A DNA stretch of 64,000 bases, taken from assembly GCF_040560245.1 (NCBI RefSeq), contig NZ_JAKMWP010000011.1; one strand, written 5' to 3'. This stretch comes from Morganella sibonii. GTDB taxonomy: Bacteria; Pseudomonadota; Gammaproteobacteria; Enterobacterales; Enterobacteriaceae. Under the pieces are notes generated by a model. It saw only the letters and a list, made by a program, of their open reading frames with translations, did no database searches and was not told where the DNA came from. This document shows, piece after piece, positions 53,213 to 61,958 of the stretch (position 1 is its first letter; every line of letters begins with the position of its first letter). The translations under genes were made by a program, and so were the position numbers.

Positions 53213-54223
53213 ATGATTGAAGCTGACAGACTGATTACGGCGGAAACACTGCCGGATGATGAGGTGGTGGATCGCGCTATCCGGCCAAAATTACTGGCGG
53301 AATATGTGGGTCAGCCGCAGGTCTGTTCACAGATGGAAATTTTTATTGAGGCCGCCCGGCAGCGCGGGGATGCACTCGATCATCTGCTGATTTTCGGCCC
53401 GCCGGGGCTCGGCAAGACCACGCTGGCGAATATTGTCGCCAATGAGATGGGCGTCAATCTGCGTACCACCTCCGGGCCGGTACTGGAAAAAGCCGGTGAT
53501 CTGGCGGCGATGCTGACCAACCTCGAACCCCATGATGTCTTATTTATCGATGAAATCCACCGCCTGTCTCCGGTGGTGGAGGAAATTCTTTATCCGGCGA
53601 TGGAAGATTACCAGCTGGATATTATGATCGGAGAAGGGCCTGCTGCCCGCTCCATTAAAATCGATCTGCCGCCGTTTACCCTGATAGGTGCAACCACCCG
53701 CGCCGGTTCACTGACATCACCGCTGCGTGACCGTTTCGGTATTGTGCAGCGTCTGGAGTTTTATAACACCGATGATTTACAGCATATTGTCAGCCGCAGT
53801 GCCCGCTATATGGGGCTGGATATCTCGGATGACGGCGCCCGCCAGATTGCCATGCGTTCCCGCGGTACACCGCGTATCACCAACCGTCTGCTGCGCCGGG
53901 TGCGTGATTTTGCCCAGGTGAAAGGTGACGGCGGTATTGACGGGCTGATTGCCGGTCAGGCGCTGGATATGCTGAATGTGGATTCAGCCGGATTTGATTA
54001 TCTGGATCGCAAATTACTGGTCACTATTATCGATAAATTTATGGGTGGTCCGGTCGGACTGGATAATCTGGCTGCGGCTATTGGTGAAGAGCGGGAAACG
54101 ATTGAAGATGTGATCGAGCCTTTCTTAATCCAGCAGGGCTTTATTCAGCGAACACCGCGCGGACGGCTTGCCACCGTACATGCCTATCGTCATTTCGGCA
54201 TTGAACATAACGGAAATAATTAA
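53213..54223 (+). CDS. ruvB: Holliday junction ATPase RuvB
   Basis: The 336-residue AAA+ motor drives branch migration. Walker A is GPPGLGKTT (near residue 62), Walker B is FIDEIHRL, sensor 1 is IGATTRAG, and the arginine-finger/sensor 2 region is in SRGTPRITNRLLRRVRDF. The C-terminal winged helix ends FGIEH. E. coli RuvB has 336 residues. It is followed by a terminator; znuB follows in E. coli, but here three other genes are inserted. Confidence 0.98.
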   Translation: MIEADRLITAETLPDDEVVDRAIRPKLLAEYVGQPQVCSQMEIFIEAARQRGDALDHLLIFGPPGLGKTTLANIVANEMGVNLRTTSGPVLEKAGDLAAMLTNLEPHDVLFIDEIHRLSPVVEEILYPAMEDYQLDIMIGEGPAARSIKIDLPPFTLIGATTRAGSLTSPLRDRFGIVQRLEFYNTDDLQHIVSRSARYMGLDISDDGARQIAMRSRGTPRITNRLLRRVRDFAQVKGDGGIDGLIAGQALDMLNVDSAGFDYLDRKLLVTIIDKFMGGPVGLDNLAAAIGEERETIEDVIEPFLIQQGFIQRTPRGRLATVHAYRHFGIEHNGNN

Positions 54224-54228
54224 TAATC

Positions 54229-54256
54229 CGGCCGGTTTATTCCGGCCGTAATTTTT
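54229..54256 (+). terminator. Intrinsic terminator of ruvAB
   Basis: CGGCCGG (54229-54235) and CCGGCCG (54242-54248) form a 7-base-pair stem with a TTTATT loop, followed by TAATTTTT. Confidence 0.85.
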
Positions 54257-54434
54257 CCTGATAAACATAATATGCTTATCATTTTGCCAAGTGATAATTA
54301 AATGGCTTTTTTGGGGAATAATCCGGGATGATTTCCCTGTAATTGGTTGTTTTTCGACATTTAAAAATTGGTATGCATTGCCTTAACCCTGTAATGTACA
54401 AGGATGATTTCGTTAAAGGGAAAAGGAACCGACT

Positions 54435-55169
54435 ATGCGCGTTCATTTTATTATTCATGACTATTTTGAAGCACCGGGCGCCTATGAATATTGGGCAAGG
54501 AAGAACAATTACGATGTCACATTCACCCGTCTGTATGAAGGTGATAAATTACCTGACAGTATCGGCGGAATTGATTTTCTGATTGTAATGGGCGGCCCGC
54601 AAAATCCGGAAACCACCACCGCGGAATGTCCTTATTTTGATTCCAAAAAAGAGCAGGCATTTATCGCCAATGCTATCAATTCAAATAAAGTGGTTATCGG
54701 GGTCTGCCTCGGGGCTCAGCTTATCGGTGAGGCATTAGGTGCGCCGTATACACAGAGCCCGGAGAAAGAATTCGGCAAGTTCACTATTCATATGACCAAT
54801 GCCGGAAAACGCAGCCAGCTGTTTTCTCATTTCGGCGATTCTCTGGGGGTGGGACACTGGCATTACGATATGCCGGGGTTAACTGGCGATGCGCAGATTA
54901 TGGCTTTCAGTGCCGGTTGCCCGCGTCAGATTATTGAATATACCAAACGCGTTTACGGCTTCCAGTGCCATATGGAACTGACCCGTGATGTAGCCGAATA
55001 CCTTATCCTCAACGGGGAAGATGATCTGAAATCTGCCTCCGGATTCCGTTTTGTCGATACACCAAGTGCAATCCGCCGCCACAGCTACAGTGAAATGAAT
55101 GAAAAACTCATCACGTTTCTCGACAAGCTGGTACTGAGTGTGAAACCGGTGAAACCGAAAGTCCGGTAA
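54435..55169 (+). CDS. Class I glutamine amidotransferase-like protein (YfeJ type)
   Basis: The 244-residue protein has a triad-type GATase domain: LIVMGGPQNP, the nucleophile elbow VIGVCLGAQLIGEALG (Cys near residue 95) and GFQCHMELTRDV containing the His (near residue 181) with a Glu two residues on. It resembles the GuaA-like stand-alone amidotransferases such as Salmonella YfeJ. HWHYDMPGL is the loop before the His. No synthetase partner is adjacent. It lies between ruvB and the Tae4/Tai4 pair, in a position that is empty in E. coli. Confidence 0.8.
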   Translation: MRVHFIIHDYFEAPGAYEYWARKNNYDVTFTRLYEGDKLPDSIGGIDFLIVMGGPQNPETTTAECPYFDSKKEQAFIANAINSNKVVIGVCLGAQLIGEALGAPYTQSPEKEFGKFTIHMTNAGKRSQLFSHFGDSLGVGHWHYDMPGLTGDAQIMAFSAGCPRQIIEYTKRVYGFQCHMELTRDVAEYLILNGEDDLKSASGFRFVDTPSAIRRHSYSEMNEKLITFLDKLVLSVKPVKPKVR

Positions 55170-55223
55170 ACAGATAAAACAGTTGTTCGCCACAGGGAGG
55201 TAATTTCCCTGATGATGTCAGAC

Positions 55224-55253
55224 ACCAAACGCCCGGTTTGCCGGGCGTTTGGT
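55224..55253 (+). terminator. Intrinsic terminator of the amidotransferase gene
   Basis: A 13-base-pair perfect stem (ACCAAACGCCCGG and its complement) has a TTTG loop, followed by a weak T-rich tail (ATTCAG). It ends the amidotransferase transcript before the effector pair. Confidence 0.75.
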
Positions 55254-55402
55254 ATTCAGAAAATAAATACGTATACAGAATATATAATACATCAACTAAT
55301 ACGTACTAACCCATAATAAGCTACTTAAATAGCTGTATATTTTTACAACATCATATAGCTGCTATATAGTCAAAATTAACATCCAAAAAAGGAATTTTGA
55401 TT

Positions 55403-55864
55403 ATGAACAGACCTGACTTTTTTTCTATGTGGAGTAATTTTTCCAAAATCAATGTGAGTGTAAAAGAGGTCGGAAGTAAAATTGGTGGTAAAGTACAGTA
55501 TAACATTGATAAAGGTATTTTTGAGAACGCTTGCGCAATACGGATGAGTTATGCCCTGAACTACTCAGGGACTAATATTAACAGAAGTTCCCGCTGGGAA
55601 ACATCCTCAGGTAATGACAAGAAGTGGTATATATACAAGGTCGTTGATTTAATTTCTTTTCTGGAACACACGTTCGGTAAGCCGGATATAACGATTAAGT
55701 CCGGTGTTAATATGAATGCTTTTAAAAATAAAAAAGGTATCATTGTTTTTAATGTCGGCTGGCGTGATGCAACAGGACATGCCACACTCTGGAACGGCAC
55801 CGATTGTTCGGATTCATGTTATTTTCAACAGGCTGGCGAGGCTATGTTATGGGAATTAAAATAA
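55403..55864 (+). CDS. tae4: Type VI secretion amidase effector Tae4
   Basis: The 153-residue peptidoglycan amidase of the Tae4 family cleaves the gamma-D-glutamyl-mDAP bond of rival cells. The likely catalytic residues are Cys44 (NACAIRMSYALNYSG), His126 (TGHATLW) and Asp137, the same positions as in Salmonella Tae4. Cys135 and Cys139 (DCSDSC) would form the regulatory disulfide. The start at 55403 has AAGGAA 9 bases upstream. The gene is more AT-rich than its neighbours. The immunity gene follows and overlaps by 16 bases. No T6SS structural genes are in the window, so this is an orphan pair at this locus. Confidence 0.9.
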   Translation: MNRPDFFSMWSNFSKINVSVKEVGSKIGGKVQYNIDKGIFENACAIRMSYALNYSGTNINRSSRWETSSGNDKKWYIYKVVDLISFLEHTFGKPDITIKSGVNMNAFKNKKGIIVFNVGWRDATGHATLWNGTDCSDSCYFQQAGEAMLWELK

Positions 55865-56214
55865 ATTCAGCGCTATTGTTACTGTCCGCTGTTATTTTTT
55901 CACCGGCGTCAGTTGCCCAAAAAAATGAGCCGCTGAAAAATTCTCTGGAAAATTTTACTCTCAGCTATTGTCTGGCTCAAAGCGGGCTGGGAGACGCGCT
56001 GCAGCAGGAAGCAAAAGCGGCGGTGGGTGCATATGTCGAAAGAGGTGCATATACCGCAGAAGCTTACGATGAAGCCACTGACGTGGTAAAAAAATATCTG
56101 GATAAAACATACCTCAGCAAAAAGCAAAATATAAATCTGACAGTCATGAAGTGTATTGATGCATCACAAAGCAGTGAAATTGCTGAAATCAAAAAACGTT
56201 ATCCGGCTGATTAA
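55849..56214 (+). CDS. tai4: Type VI immunity protein Tai4
   Basis: The 121-residue protein has a signal peptide (MGIKINSALLLLSAVIFSPASVAQ), as needed to guard the periplasm. The mature part is helical, with a Cys in LSYCLAQSG and one in VMKCIDASQSSE, both conserved in the Tai4 family. It overlaps the tae4 stop by 16 bases, which couples immunity to toxin translation. The start at 55849 is chosen because it gives a signal peptide; the earlier ATG would not. Confidence 0.85.
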   Translation: MGIKINSALLLLSAVIFSPASVAQKNEPLKNSLENFTLSYCLAQSGLGDALQQEAKAAVGAYVERGAYTAEAYDEATDVVKKYLDKTYLSKKQNINLTVMKCIDASQSSEIAEIKKRYPAD

Positions 56215-56244
56215 CCGGACCGGTCTTTTTAGGTGTACTACTGC

Positions 56245-56278
56245 AAAAAGCCCTGACAGCTCAATATCAGGGCTTTTT
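56245..56278. terminator. Bidirectional intrinsic terminator
   Basis: AAAAAGCCCTGA (56245-56256) and TCAGGGCTTTTT (56267-56278) form a perfect 12-base-pair stem with a 10-base loop, between tai4 and the convergent znuB gene. Confidence 0.9.
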
Positions 56279-56307
56279 CTGTATATGATATTAACGCTGT
56301 AATACAA

Positions 56308-57093
56308 TTAATTATGCGGTTTCACCAGCAGACTGAGAATAAAGCAGCAGGCGGCACACAGCACCACGGACGGTCCTGCCGGGGTATCGTAAAAGGCAGA
56401 GAAGGCTAATCCGCCGGTGATGGAAACCATCCCGGTGACAACCGCACCCGCTGCCATTTGTTCCGGTGTCCGTGCAAAGCGACGGGCAGCCGCGGCAGGA
56501 ATAATCAGCAGAGAGGTGATAATCAGCGCACCGACAAACTTCATGGCAAGGCCGATAGTCAGCGCGGTAACCAGCATCAGCATCATCCGCAGTCTGCCGG
56601 GATTGATACCGTCGACAAACGCCAGCTCCGGGCTGATTGTCAGCGAGAGCAGATTACGCCACTGCCACATCAGCAACCCGGTAACAATCGTGACACCCAC
56701 AGCAATCGGCAGCAGATCCTCGTAAGTTACCGAGAGCAGATCACCGAACAGATACGCCATCAGATCAACCCGCACATTCGACATCAGGCTGACCACCACC
56801 AGGCCGAGAGACAGCGCACTGTGCGCCATAATACCCAGCAGTGTATCCACCGCCAGCTGCGGACGGCGCTCCAGCCAGACCAGCAGCATCGCCAGAATCA
56901 GCGTCACGGCAATTACCGCATAAAACGGACTGACATTCAGCAGCAGACCAAACGCGACCCCGAGCAGCGAGGCATGAGCCAGAGTATCCCCGAAATAGGA
57001 CATCCGCCGCCAGACCACAAAAGAGCCGAGCGGACCGGCTGCTATCGCCAGCAGTATCCCGGCAAGCCAGCCCGGTAACAGTAATTCAATCAT
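56308..57093 (-). CDS. znuB: Zinc ABC transporter permease ZnuB
   Basis: The 261-residue membrane protein is the ABC-3-family permease of the high-affinity zinc importer. It shows LLAIAAGPLGSFVVWRRMSYFGDTLAHASLLG at the N-terminus (a DTLAHASL signature) and ALIITSLLIIPAAAARRFA in the cytosolic coupling region. E. coli ZnuB has 261 residues. It overlaps znuC by 8 bases and forms one unit with it. Confidence 0.96.
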   Translation of the reverse strand: MIELLLPGWLAGILLAIAAGPLGSFVVWRRMSYFGDTLAHASLLGVAFGLLLNVSPFYAVIAVTLILAMLLVWLERRPQLAVDTLLGIMAHSALSLGLVVVSLMSNVRVDLMAYLFGDLLSVTYEDLLPIAVGVTIVTGLLMWQWRNLLSLTISPELAFVDGINPGRLRMMLMLVTALTIGLAMKFVGALIITSLLIIPAAAARRFARTPEQMAAGAVVTGMVSITGGLAFSAFYDTPAGPSVVLCAACCFILSLLVKPHN

Positions 57094-57895
57094 GTCGGCA
57101 CTCCGGGGCGGATTTTACAGAGGTATCTGCCGGGGCATGATTCCCGCAGCAAGGGGCAGACGGCGACAATACCGCACTGCCGTTTTCATGGCTGTGATTG
57201 TGATGATGACGATACACGCCGATCTGTGTCGCGGCACGGGTGCCGAACATGGCCGTGAATTCCGGATGGGCGGCCACGATATCCGGCTCACCGGAGCAGC
57301 AGATATGGCGGTTGATACACAGCACGGTATCTGTTTTTGCCATCACCAGATGCAGATCATGGGAAACCATCAGTACCGCGCAGTTAAGCTCATCGCGCAG
57401 CCGGGTGATCAAATCATACAGTGCCACCTGACCGTTGACATCCACGCCCTGAGTCGGTTCATCCAGCACCAGCAACTGCGGCCGGACGAGCAGGGCGCGG
57501 GCCAGCAGCACGCGCTGCATTTCGCCGCCGGACAGACGCTGCATCGGTTTTGCAGTCAGATGTGCGGCATTGACCCGCTCAAGTGCTGCCAGACACTCAT
57601 CTTTGCCGGCACCGCGTTTCAGCTGCAGAAAACGGATGACCGTCAGCGGCATTGTCGGGTCAAGATAGAGTTTTTGCGGCACATAACCAACCGTCAGCCC
57701 CGGCGCGCGGGTGACGGTGCCGGAAGTCGGTTCGGTAAGGCCGAGAACCACGCGGACAATGGTGGATTTTCCCGCGCCGTTCGGCCCGAGAAGGGTGATA
57801 ATTTTGCCCGGGGATAGTGTAAATGAAATGTCCTCCAGTACCGTATTAGTACCGAAAGCGACAGAAACATCATTTACCGCGATAAGTGTTGACAT
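57086..57895 (-). CDS. znuC: Zinc ABC transporter ATPase ZnuC
   Basis: The 269-residue ATPase of the zinc importer has Walker A LGPNGAGKST, the signature LSGGEMQRVLLARALL, and Walker B LVLDEPTQGVDV. The C-terminus is rich in His (YRHHHNHSHENG), which is typical of ZnuC and could bind zinc. It overlaps znuB by 8 bases. The divergent znuA gene lies 76 bases away across the Zur box. Confidence 0.96.
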   Translation of the reverse strand: MSTLIAVNDVSVAFGTNTVLEDISFTLSPGKIITLLGPNGAGKSTIVRVVLGLTEPTSGTVTRAPGLTVGYVPQKLYLDPTMPLTVIRFLQLKRGAGKDECLAALERVNAAHLTAKPMQRLSGGEMQRVLLARALLVRPQLLVLDEPTQGVDVNGQVALYDLITRLRDELNCAVLMVSHDLHLVMAKTDTVLCINRHICCSGEPDIVAAHPEFTAMFGTRAATQIGVYRHHHNHSHENGSAVLSPSAPCCGNHAPADTSVKSAPECRHD

Positions 57896-57922
57896 AACAA
57901 ATTATTATCTTGCAGAATGAAT

Positions 57923-57944
57923 GAAACGTTATAATATAACATTC
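57923..57944. promoter_or_regulatory. Zur (zinc uptake regulator) operator in the znuC-znuA region
   Basis: A near-palindrome GAAACGTTATAATA-TAACATTC fits the enteric Zur consensus (GAAATGTTATANTATAACATTTC) with two mismatches. It lies between znuCB and znuA, where one operator can control both directions. Zinc-dependent repression is expected. Confidence 0.85.
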
Positions 57945-57971
57945 TCACAATCATGTCACGGAGTTTCCATT

Positions 57972-58883
57972 ATGTCGCACCCATCACGGCACGGAATAAA
58001 AACAGCGTTTATTGCTACTTTTTTGAGTCTGGCCGCACAAACCGCCAGCGCAGATGTGTTAACATCAGTACGTCCTGTCGGGTTAATTACCGCTGCAATT
58101 GCAGACGGTGTCACGGACACACAGATTTTACTGCCGGATGGCGCTTCACCGCATGATTATGCACTCAAACCTTCTGATCTGAAAAAAATCCGGTCAGCGG
58201 ATTTGGTTGTCTGGGTCGGGCCGGAGCTGGAAACCTTCCTGCAAAAGCCGCTTTCAGCTGTTCCGGAGCAAAAACAGGTTGTTATCAGTGAACTTGAGTC
58301 GGTCAGACCATTATTGCTGAAAAACGATGAAGATGATGCTCACGATGAGGACGGTCATCACCACCACGGAGAGTACAATATGCACCTGTGGATGTCGCCG
58401 GATATTGCCCGGCAGACCGCTCAGGCAGTGTATAATAAACTCCTGGTGAGTTATCCGGATAAAAAATCTGTGCTGGACGTAAACCTGCGTAAATTCAATG
58501 GACAACTTACTGAAACTGAGAAGAATATTGCTCAGCAGCTGGCACCGGTGAAAACACACGGGTATTTTGTTTTTCATGACGCCTATGGTTATTTTGAAAA
58601 ACGTTTTGATCTTTCGCCTTCCGGGCACTTTACGGTCAACCCTGAAATTCAGCCGGGTGCGCAGACACTCAATAACATCAGATTAAAGCTGGCTGAGCAA
58701 AACGCCTTGTGTGTGTTTGCTGAGCCGCAGTTCAGGCCGGCAGTCATAAAAGCGGTGGCCAAAGGGACGAACGCGAAAATGGGCGTCCTTGACCCGCTGG
58801 GCAGCGGAATTGCAGTGGATCGTGACGGTTATACTAATTTCCTGTCACGGTTATCAGCACAGTACGCATCCTGCCTGGAGTAA
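57972..58883 (+). CDS. znuA: Zinc ABC transporter periplasmic binding protein ZnuA
   Basis: The 303-residue cluster A-I binding protein has a signal peptide ending TASA. The zinc ligands lie in SPHDYALKPSDL (first His), a His-rich loop (DDAHDEDGHHHHGEYN, about residues 117-135), MHLWMSPD (second His) and FVFHDAYGYFEK (third His). The start at 57972 (MSHPSRHGIK) has GGAG 9 bases upstream; the upstream frame would run through the Zur box. It is divergent from znuC and followed by mepM in 19 bases. Confidence 0.96.
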   Translation: MSHPSRHGIKTAFIATFLSLAAQTASADVLTSVRPVGLITAAIADGVTDTQILLPDGASPHDYALKPSDLKKIRSADLVVWVGPELETFLQKPLSAVPEQKQVVISELESVRPLLLKNDEDDAHDEDGHHHHGEYNMHLWMSPDIARQTAQAVYNKLLVSYPDKKSVLDVNLRKFNGQLTETEKNIAQQLAPVKTHGYFVFHDAYGYFEKRFDLSPSGHFTVNPEIQPGAQTLNNIRLKLAEQNALCVFAEPQFRPAVIKAVAKGTNAKMGVLDPLGSGIAVDRDGYTNFLSRLSAQYASCLE

Positions 58884-58902
58884 TAAATAAGGAACAGAAC
58901 GC

Positions 58903-60279
58903 GTGCAATTGCAGCAACTGGCAAAATCCGCCGTTCTGGTATACAACCAGTTACCCAAAGCACATCGGATGATGCTGGGGATGTTAACTGCCGCAACACT
59001 GGGTGTCGCTGTCTGGCACCCGTTTGCTGTATACCATGAGCGGACTGCTGATACTGAACAATATATAGAACTCGATTATGCGCCGCCGGCGGATACTGCA
59101 GTCACGCAGACAGAAACCGGCACGGACACTGATACCGACGATATTATCACCGACAGCAGTGATCAGCTGCCGGATGAAGGTCTTGCCAAAGAATCTGATG
59201 ATATCGATGAATCCTCCCCGACCGATACCGTTATCCCGACCTCACTTGAATACACGGTTGCCAGTGGCGACAGCCTGTCTGCTATCCTGACCCAATACGG
59301 GATAGACGCTTCTGATGTGGCATTATTATCCAATCAGTATAAAGGGTTACGTAACCTGCAAATCGGACAGACCCTCTCCTGGGAACTGAATGAAGACGGC
59401 GAACTGAAATCCCTGAGCTGGGCGGTGAACCGCCGTGAAACCCGCACTTATGCCCGCAGCGGCAACGGCTTCAAAGAAACCAAAGAGATGCGCGAAGGGG
59501 AATGGCAGACTAAACGCCTGACCGGCAAAGTCAGCGGCAGCCTGAATGCCAGTGCGTCAAAAGCGGGACTGACCCGCAGTGAAGTCCGTGACATTTCCAA
59601 GGCGTTACAGTGGCAGGTTGATGTCCGTAAAGTGAAAAATGGTGATCGTTTCACAGTACTGACGTCCCGTGAAATGCTGGACGGTAAACAGGAACAGAGC
59701 CAGATGCTGGCGGTGCGCCTGCATACTAACGGACGTGATTATTATGCATTCCGTGCAGAAGACGGCCGTTTTTATGATGCCAAAGGTGATGGCCTGGAGC
59801 GCGGTTTCCTGCGTTTCCCGACGACAAGACAATTTCGTGTTTCCTCACACTTTAATCCGCGTCGTGTAAACCCGGTTACCGGGCGTGTTGCGCCGCATAA
59901 AGGGGTCGATTTCGCGATGCCGGTCGGCACACCGGTACTGGCTGTCGGTGACGGTGAAGTGGTTGTGGCGAAATACAGCGGGGCGGCAGGAAATTTCGTG
60001 GCTATCCGTCACGGACGCCAGTTCACCACCCGCTATATGCACATGCGCAAACTGCTGGTCAAACCGGGTCAGAAAGTGAAACGCGGTGATAAAGTCGGGT
60101 TATCCGGTAACACCGGCCGCTCAACCGGACCGCATCTGCACTTTGAAGTCTGGAACGGACAGCAGGCGGTGAACCCGCTGACCGCAAAACTGCCGCGTTC
60201 AGGCGGTCTGACCGGCAAAGATCGCACCGGTTATCTGGCGCTGGTCAAACAGTACCGTCCTCAGCTGACACTTGATTAA
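58903..60279 (+). CDS. mepM: Murein DD-endopeptidase MepM (LysM, M23)
   Basis: The 458-residue peptidoglycan hydrolase cleaves D-Ala-mDAP crosslinks. A membrane anchor lies near residues 24-42, followed by an acidic Thr/Asp-rich linker (about 50-105). A LysM domain (about residues 107-155: YTVASGDSLSAILTQYG) and a C-terminal M23 domain (about 320-430) follow, with zinc ligands in HKGVDFAMP and HLHFEVW. Length is close to E. coli MepM (440). The initiator is GTG. It lies just after znuA and before lpxM, as in E. coli. Confidence 0.95.
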   Translation: MQLQQLAKSAVLVYNQLPKAHRMMLGMLTAATLGVAVWHPFAVYHERTADTEQYIELDYAPPADTAVTQTETGTDTDTDDIITDSSDQLPDEGLAKESDDIDESSPTDTVIPTSLEYTVASGDSLSAILTQYGIDASDVALLSNQYKGLRNLQIGQTLSWELNEDGELKSLSWAVNRRETRTYARSGNGFKETKEMREGEWQTKRLTGKVSGSLNASASKAGLTRSEVRDISKALQWQVDVRKVKNGDRFTVLTSREMLDGKQEQSQMLAVRLHTNGRDYYAFRAEDGRFYDAKGDGLERGFLRFPTTRQFRVSSHFNPRRVNPVTGRVAPHKGVDFAMPVGTPVLAVGDGEVVVAKYSGAAGNFVAIRHGRQFTTRYMHMRKLLVKPGQKVKRGDKVGLSGNTGRSTGPHLHFEVWNGQQAVNPLTAKLPRSGGLTGKDRTGYLALVKQYRPQLTLD

Positions 60280-60437
60280 TCCTCTCATTTCGCCGGACGG
60301 GTATGAAGAAACCCGTCCGGTGCATTTTCAGAATGCAGAATTTTAATGTACTTCTGAGTTCAGATAATCAATAATAATAGCTCACGATATCTATAATATC
60401 ATGATAAATAAGCTTAATTTAATACGGGTATCCCTCT

Positions 60438-61418
60438 GTGTATAAAGAAAATGATACAGACAGCAAAGCGGGCTATATCCCGACATTTCACCGCCATTAC
60501 CTGCACCCGAAATACTGGGGTATGTGGGTTGCGGCAGGCGCACTGGCCGGTCTGAGCTACCTGCCGGTTAAATTACGTGACCCGATGCTGGCCGGTGTGG
60601 GCCGGATTGCCGGACGTTTTGCCAAAGGCGGACGCCGCCGGGCACTGATTAATCTGTATTACTGTTTCCCGGATATGCCGAAAGCGGAGCGGGAAAGGAT
60701 CACGGATGAGATGTTTGCCAGTGCACCGCACGCTTTTGTGATGCTGGCGGAATTGTGTCTGCGCAATCCGCAGCGGGTGATTTCCCGCACGCAGGTTCAC
60801 GGACAGGACATTATTGATAAGCTGCAGGCAGAAGGGCGCAATATCATCTTTATGGTGCCGCACGGCTGGGCGATTGATTTACCGGCGATGCTGTTTGCTG
60901 CGCAGGGAAATAAAGTGGCGGGCATGTTCCACCACCAGAAAAATCCGGTGGCGGATTACCTGTGGAATAAAGCCCGTGTTCACTTTGGAGGGCGCCTGCA
61001 TTCCCGTGAAGCGGGCATCAAACCGTTTATCGCCAGCGTACGTAATGGTTACAGCGGCTACTATCTGCCGGATCAGGATCACGGTGAAGAGCACAGTGAA
61101 TTTGTGCCGTTCTTCAGCACCTATAAAGCCACACTCCCTGCTATCGGGCGGCTGATGAAAGTCTGCAAAGCGGCGATTGTCCCACTGTTTCCGGTGTACG
61201 ATCATAAAAATCACCAATTCCATATCCACGTCCGCCCGCCGATGGATGATATTGACGGACAGGATGACCCGTATATTGCCCGCCGCATGAACGAAGAAGT
61301 GGAAGCACTGGTACGTCCGAATATAGAACAATACACCTGGATTCTGAAACTGCTGAAAACCCGCAAAGACGGCGAAGAAGAGCCGTATAAAATCTATAAA
61401 CACAAAGAATTGCCCTGA
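60438..61418 (+). CDS. lpxM: Lipid A myristoyltransferase LpxM
   Basis: The 326-residue acyltransferase adds the last acyl chain to lipid A. It has the HPKYWGMWV opening, the RRRALINLYYCFP block, the HGWAID-type HX4D motif (VPHGWAIDLPAM) and the PDQDHG catalytic-region motif near residue 215. E. coli LpxM has 323 residues. The initiator is GTG at 60438. It follows mepM, as in E. coli, and is the last gene of the conserved block before the mobile segment. Confidence 0.95.
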   Translation: MYKENDTDSKAGYIPTFHRHYLHPKYWGMWVAAGALAGLSYLPVKLRDPMLAGVGRIAGRFAKGGRRRALINLYYCFPDMPKAERERITDEMFASAPHAFVMLAELCLRNPQRVISRTQVHGQDIIDKLQAEGRNIIFMVPHGWAIDLPAMLFAAQGNKVAGMFHHQKNPVADYLWNKARVHFGGRLHSREAGIKPFIASVRNGYSGYYLPDQDHGEEHSEFVPFFSTYKATLPAIGRLMKVCKAAIVPLFPVYDHKNHQFHIHVRPPMDDIDGQDDPYIARRMNEEVEALVRPNIEQYTWILKLLKTRKDGEEEPYKIYKHKELP

Positions 61419-61432
61419 GACGGGGCAATTCT
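61406..61432. other. Hairpin at the lpxM stop
   Basis: AGAATTGCCC (61406-61415) pairs with GGGCAATTCT (61423-61432) across a 7-base loop. The stem begins inside the last codons of lpxM and lacks a T-tract, so it may be a weak terminator or a processed 3' end. Confidence 0.5.
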
Positions 61433-61493
61433 CAGGCCTGATTACATCAGGGTTTGTAATAAAATCATAATGTTATCAGTGCTCTTTTGAGAG

Positions 61494-61535
61494 CCACACA
61501 GTGCCGTAATTAGCTATAGCGTGGTCACTGTGTGG
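61494..61535. repeat. 10-base inverted repeat beside the integrase remnant
   Basis: CCACACAGTG at 61494-61503 and CACTGTGTGG at 61526-61535 form a perfect inverted repeat with a 22-base centre. It lies between lpxM and the integrase remnant stop, which is where an attachment site of a P2-type integrase would be expected. Confidence 0.6.
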
Positions 61536-61545
61536 ACACTTTCTG

Positions 61546-61815
61546 TCAGATCCCGCATCCTCCTTTCAACGGATTGAACATAACCGCATCCTGCAAAAAG
61601 TCAGGCGCAAAGTGCGCATAGGCCATCGTCTGGCTGAGGCTTGAATGACCAGGTAACCGCTGCAGTGTGATAATGCTCCCTCCGTTCATCATGAAGTGCG
61701 TTGCGAAAGAATGTCTCAGAACATGTGTTGCCTGTCCTGCCGTATAATGCGTTTCCGAAAAGCCATTAAGGCGAAAATCAGTTGGATATGTTCTCAGGAA
61801 ACATATAACAGGGAA
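61546..61815 (-). pseudogene. Truncated P2-type phage integrase (tyrosine recombinase), C-terminal remnant
   Basis: An open stretch of 89 codons on the minus strand keeps only the C-terminal catalytic part of a tyrosine recombinase. Recognisable are ATHVLRHSFATHFMMNGG (box II with H-x-x-R), LQRLPGHSSL (second His), and MAYAHFAPDFL with the nucleophile Tyr. This matches P2-family phage integrases. The region upstream is cut off by an in-frame stop (61816-61818), and the N-terminal half is missing, so this is a decayed integrase. It points to an earlier prophage or island insertion next to lpxM. Confidence 0.85.
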
Positions 61816-61852
61816 TCAGAATTATGTTTATTGAAGACAATGGAACACGATA

Positions 61853-61880
61853 TGAAATAAAAGCCCCTTAATTGAGGGGC
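61853..61880 (-). terminator. Minus-strand intrinsic terminator
   Basis: GCCCCT (61863-61868) pairs with AGGGGC (61875-61880). Read on the minus strand it is followed by TTTTATTTC. It could end a lost leftward transcript upstream of the integrase remnant. Confidence 0.5.
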
Positions 61881-61958
61881 GTACTATTAATATGTACTTA
61901 GCTCAGACCTGATCTGACGGTTTTCACGGGTAGCACACAATCAAATCTGACAGTCTGC

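Noticed and set aside
61824..61871. 15-codon frame (MFIEDNGTRYEIKAP)
   Set aside because: Too short to support, and it ends inside the hairpin at 61863-61880.
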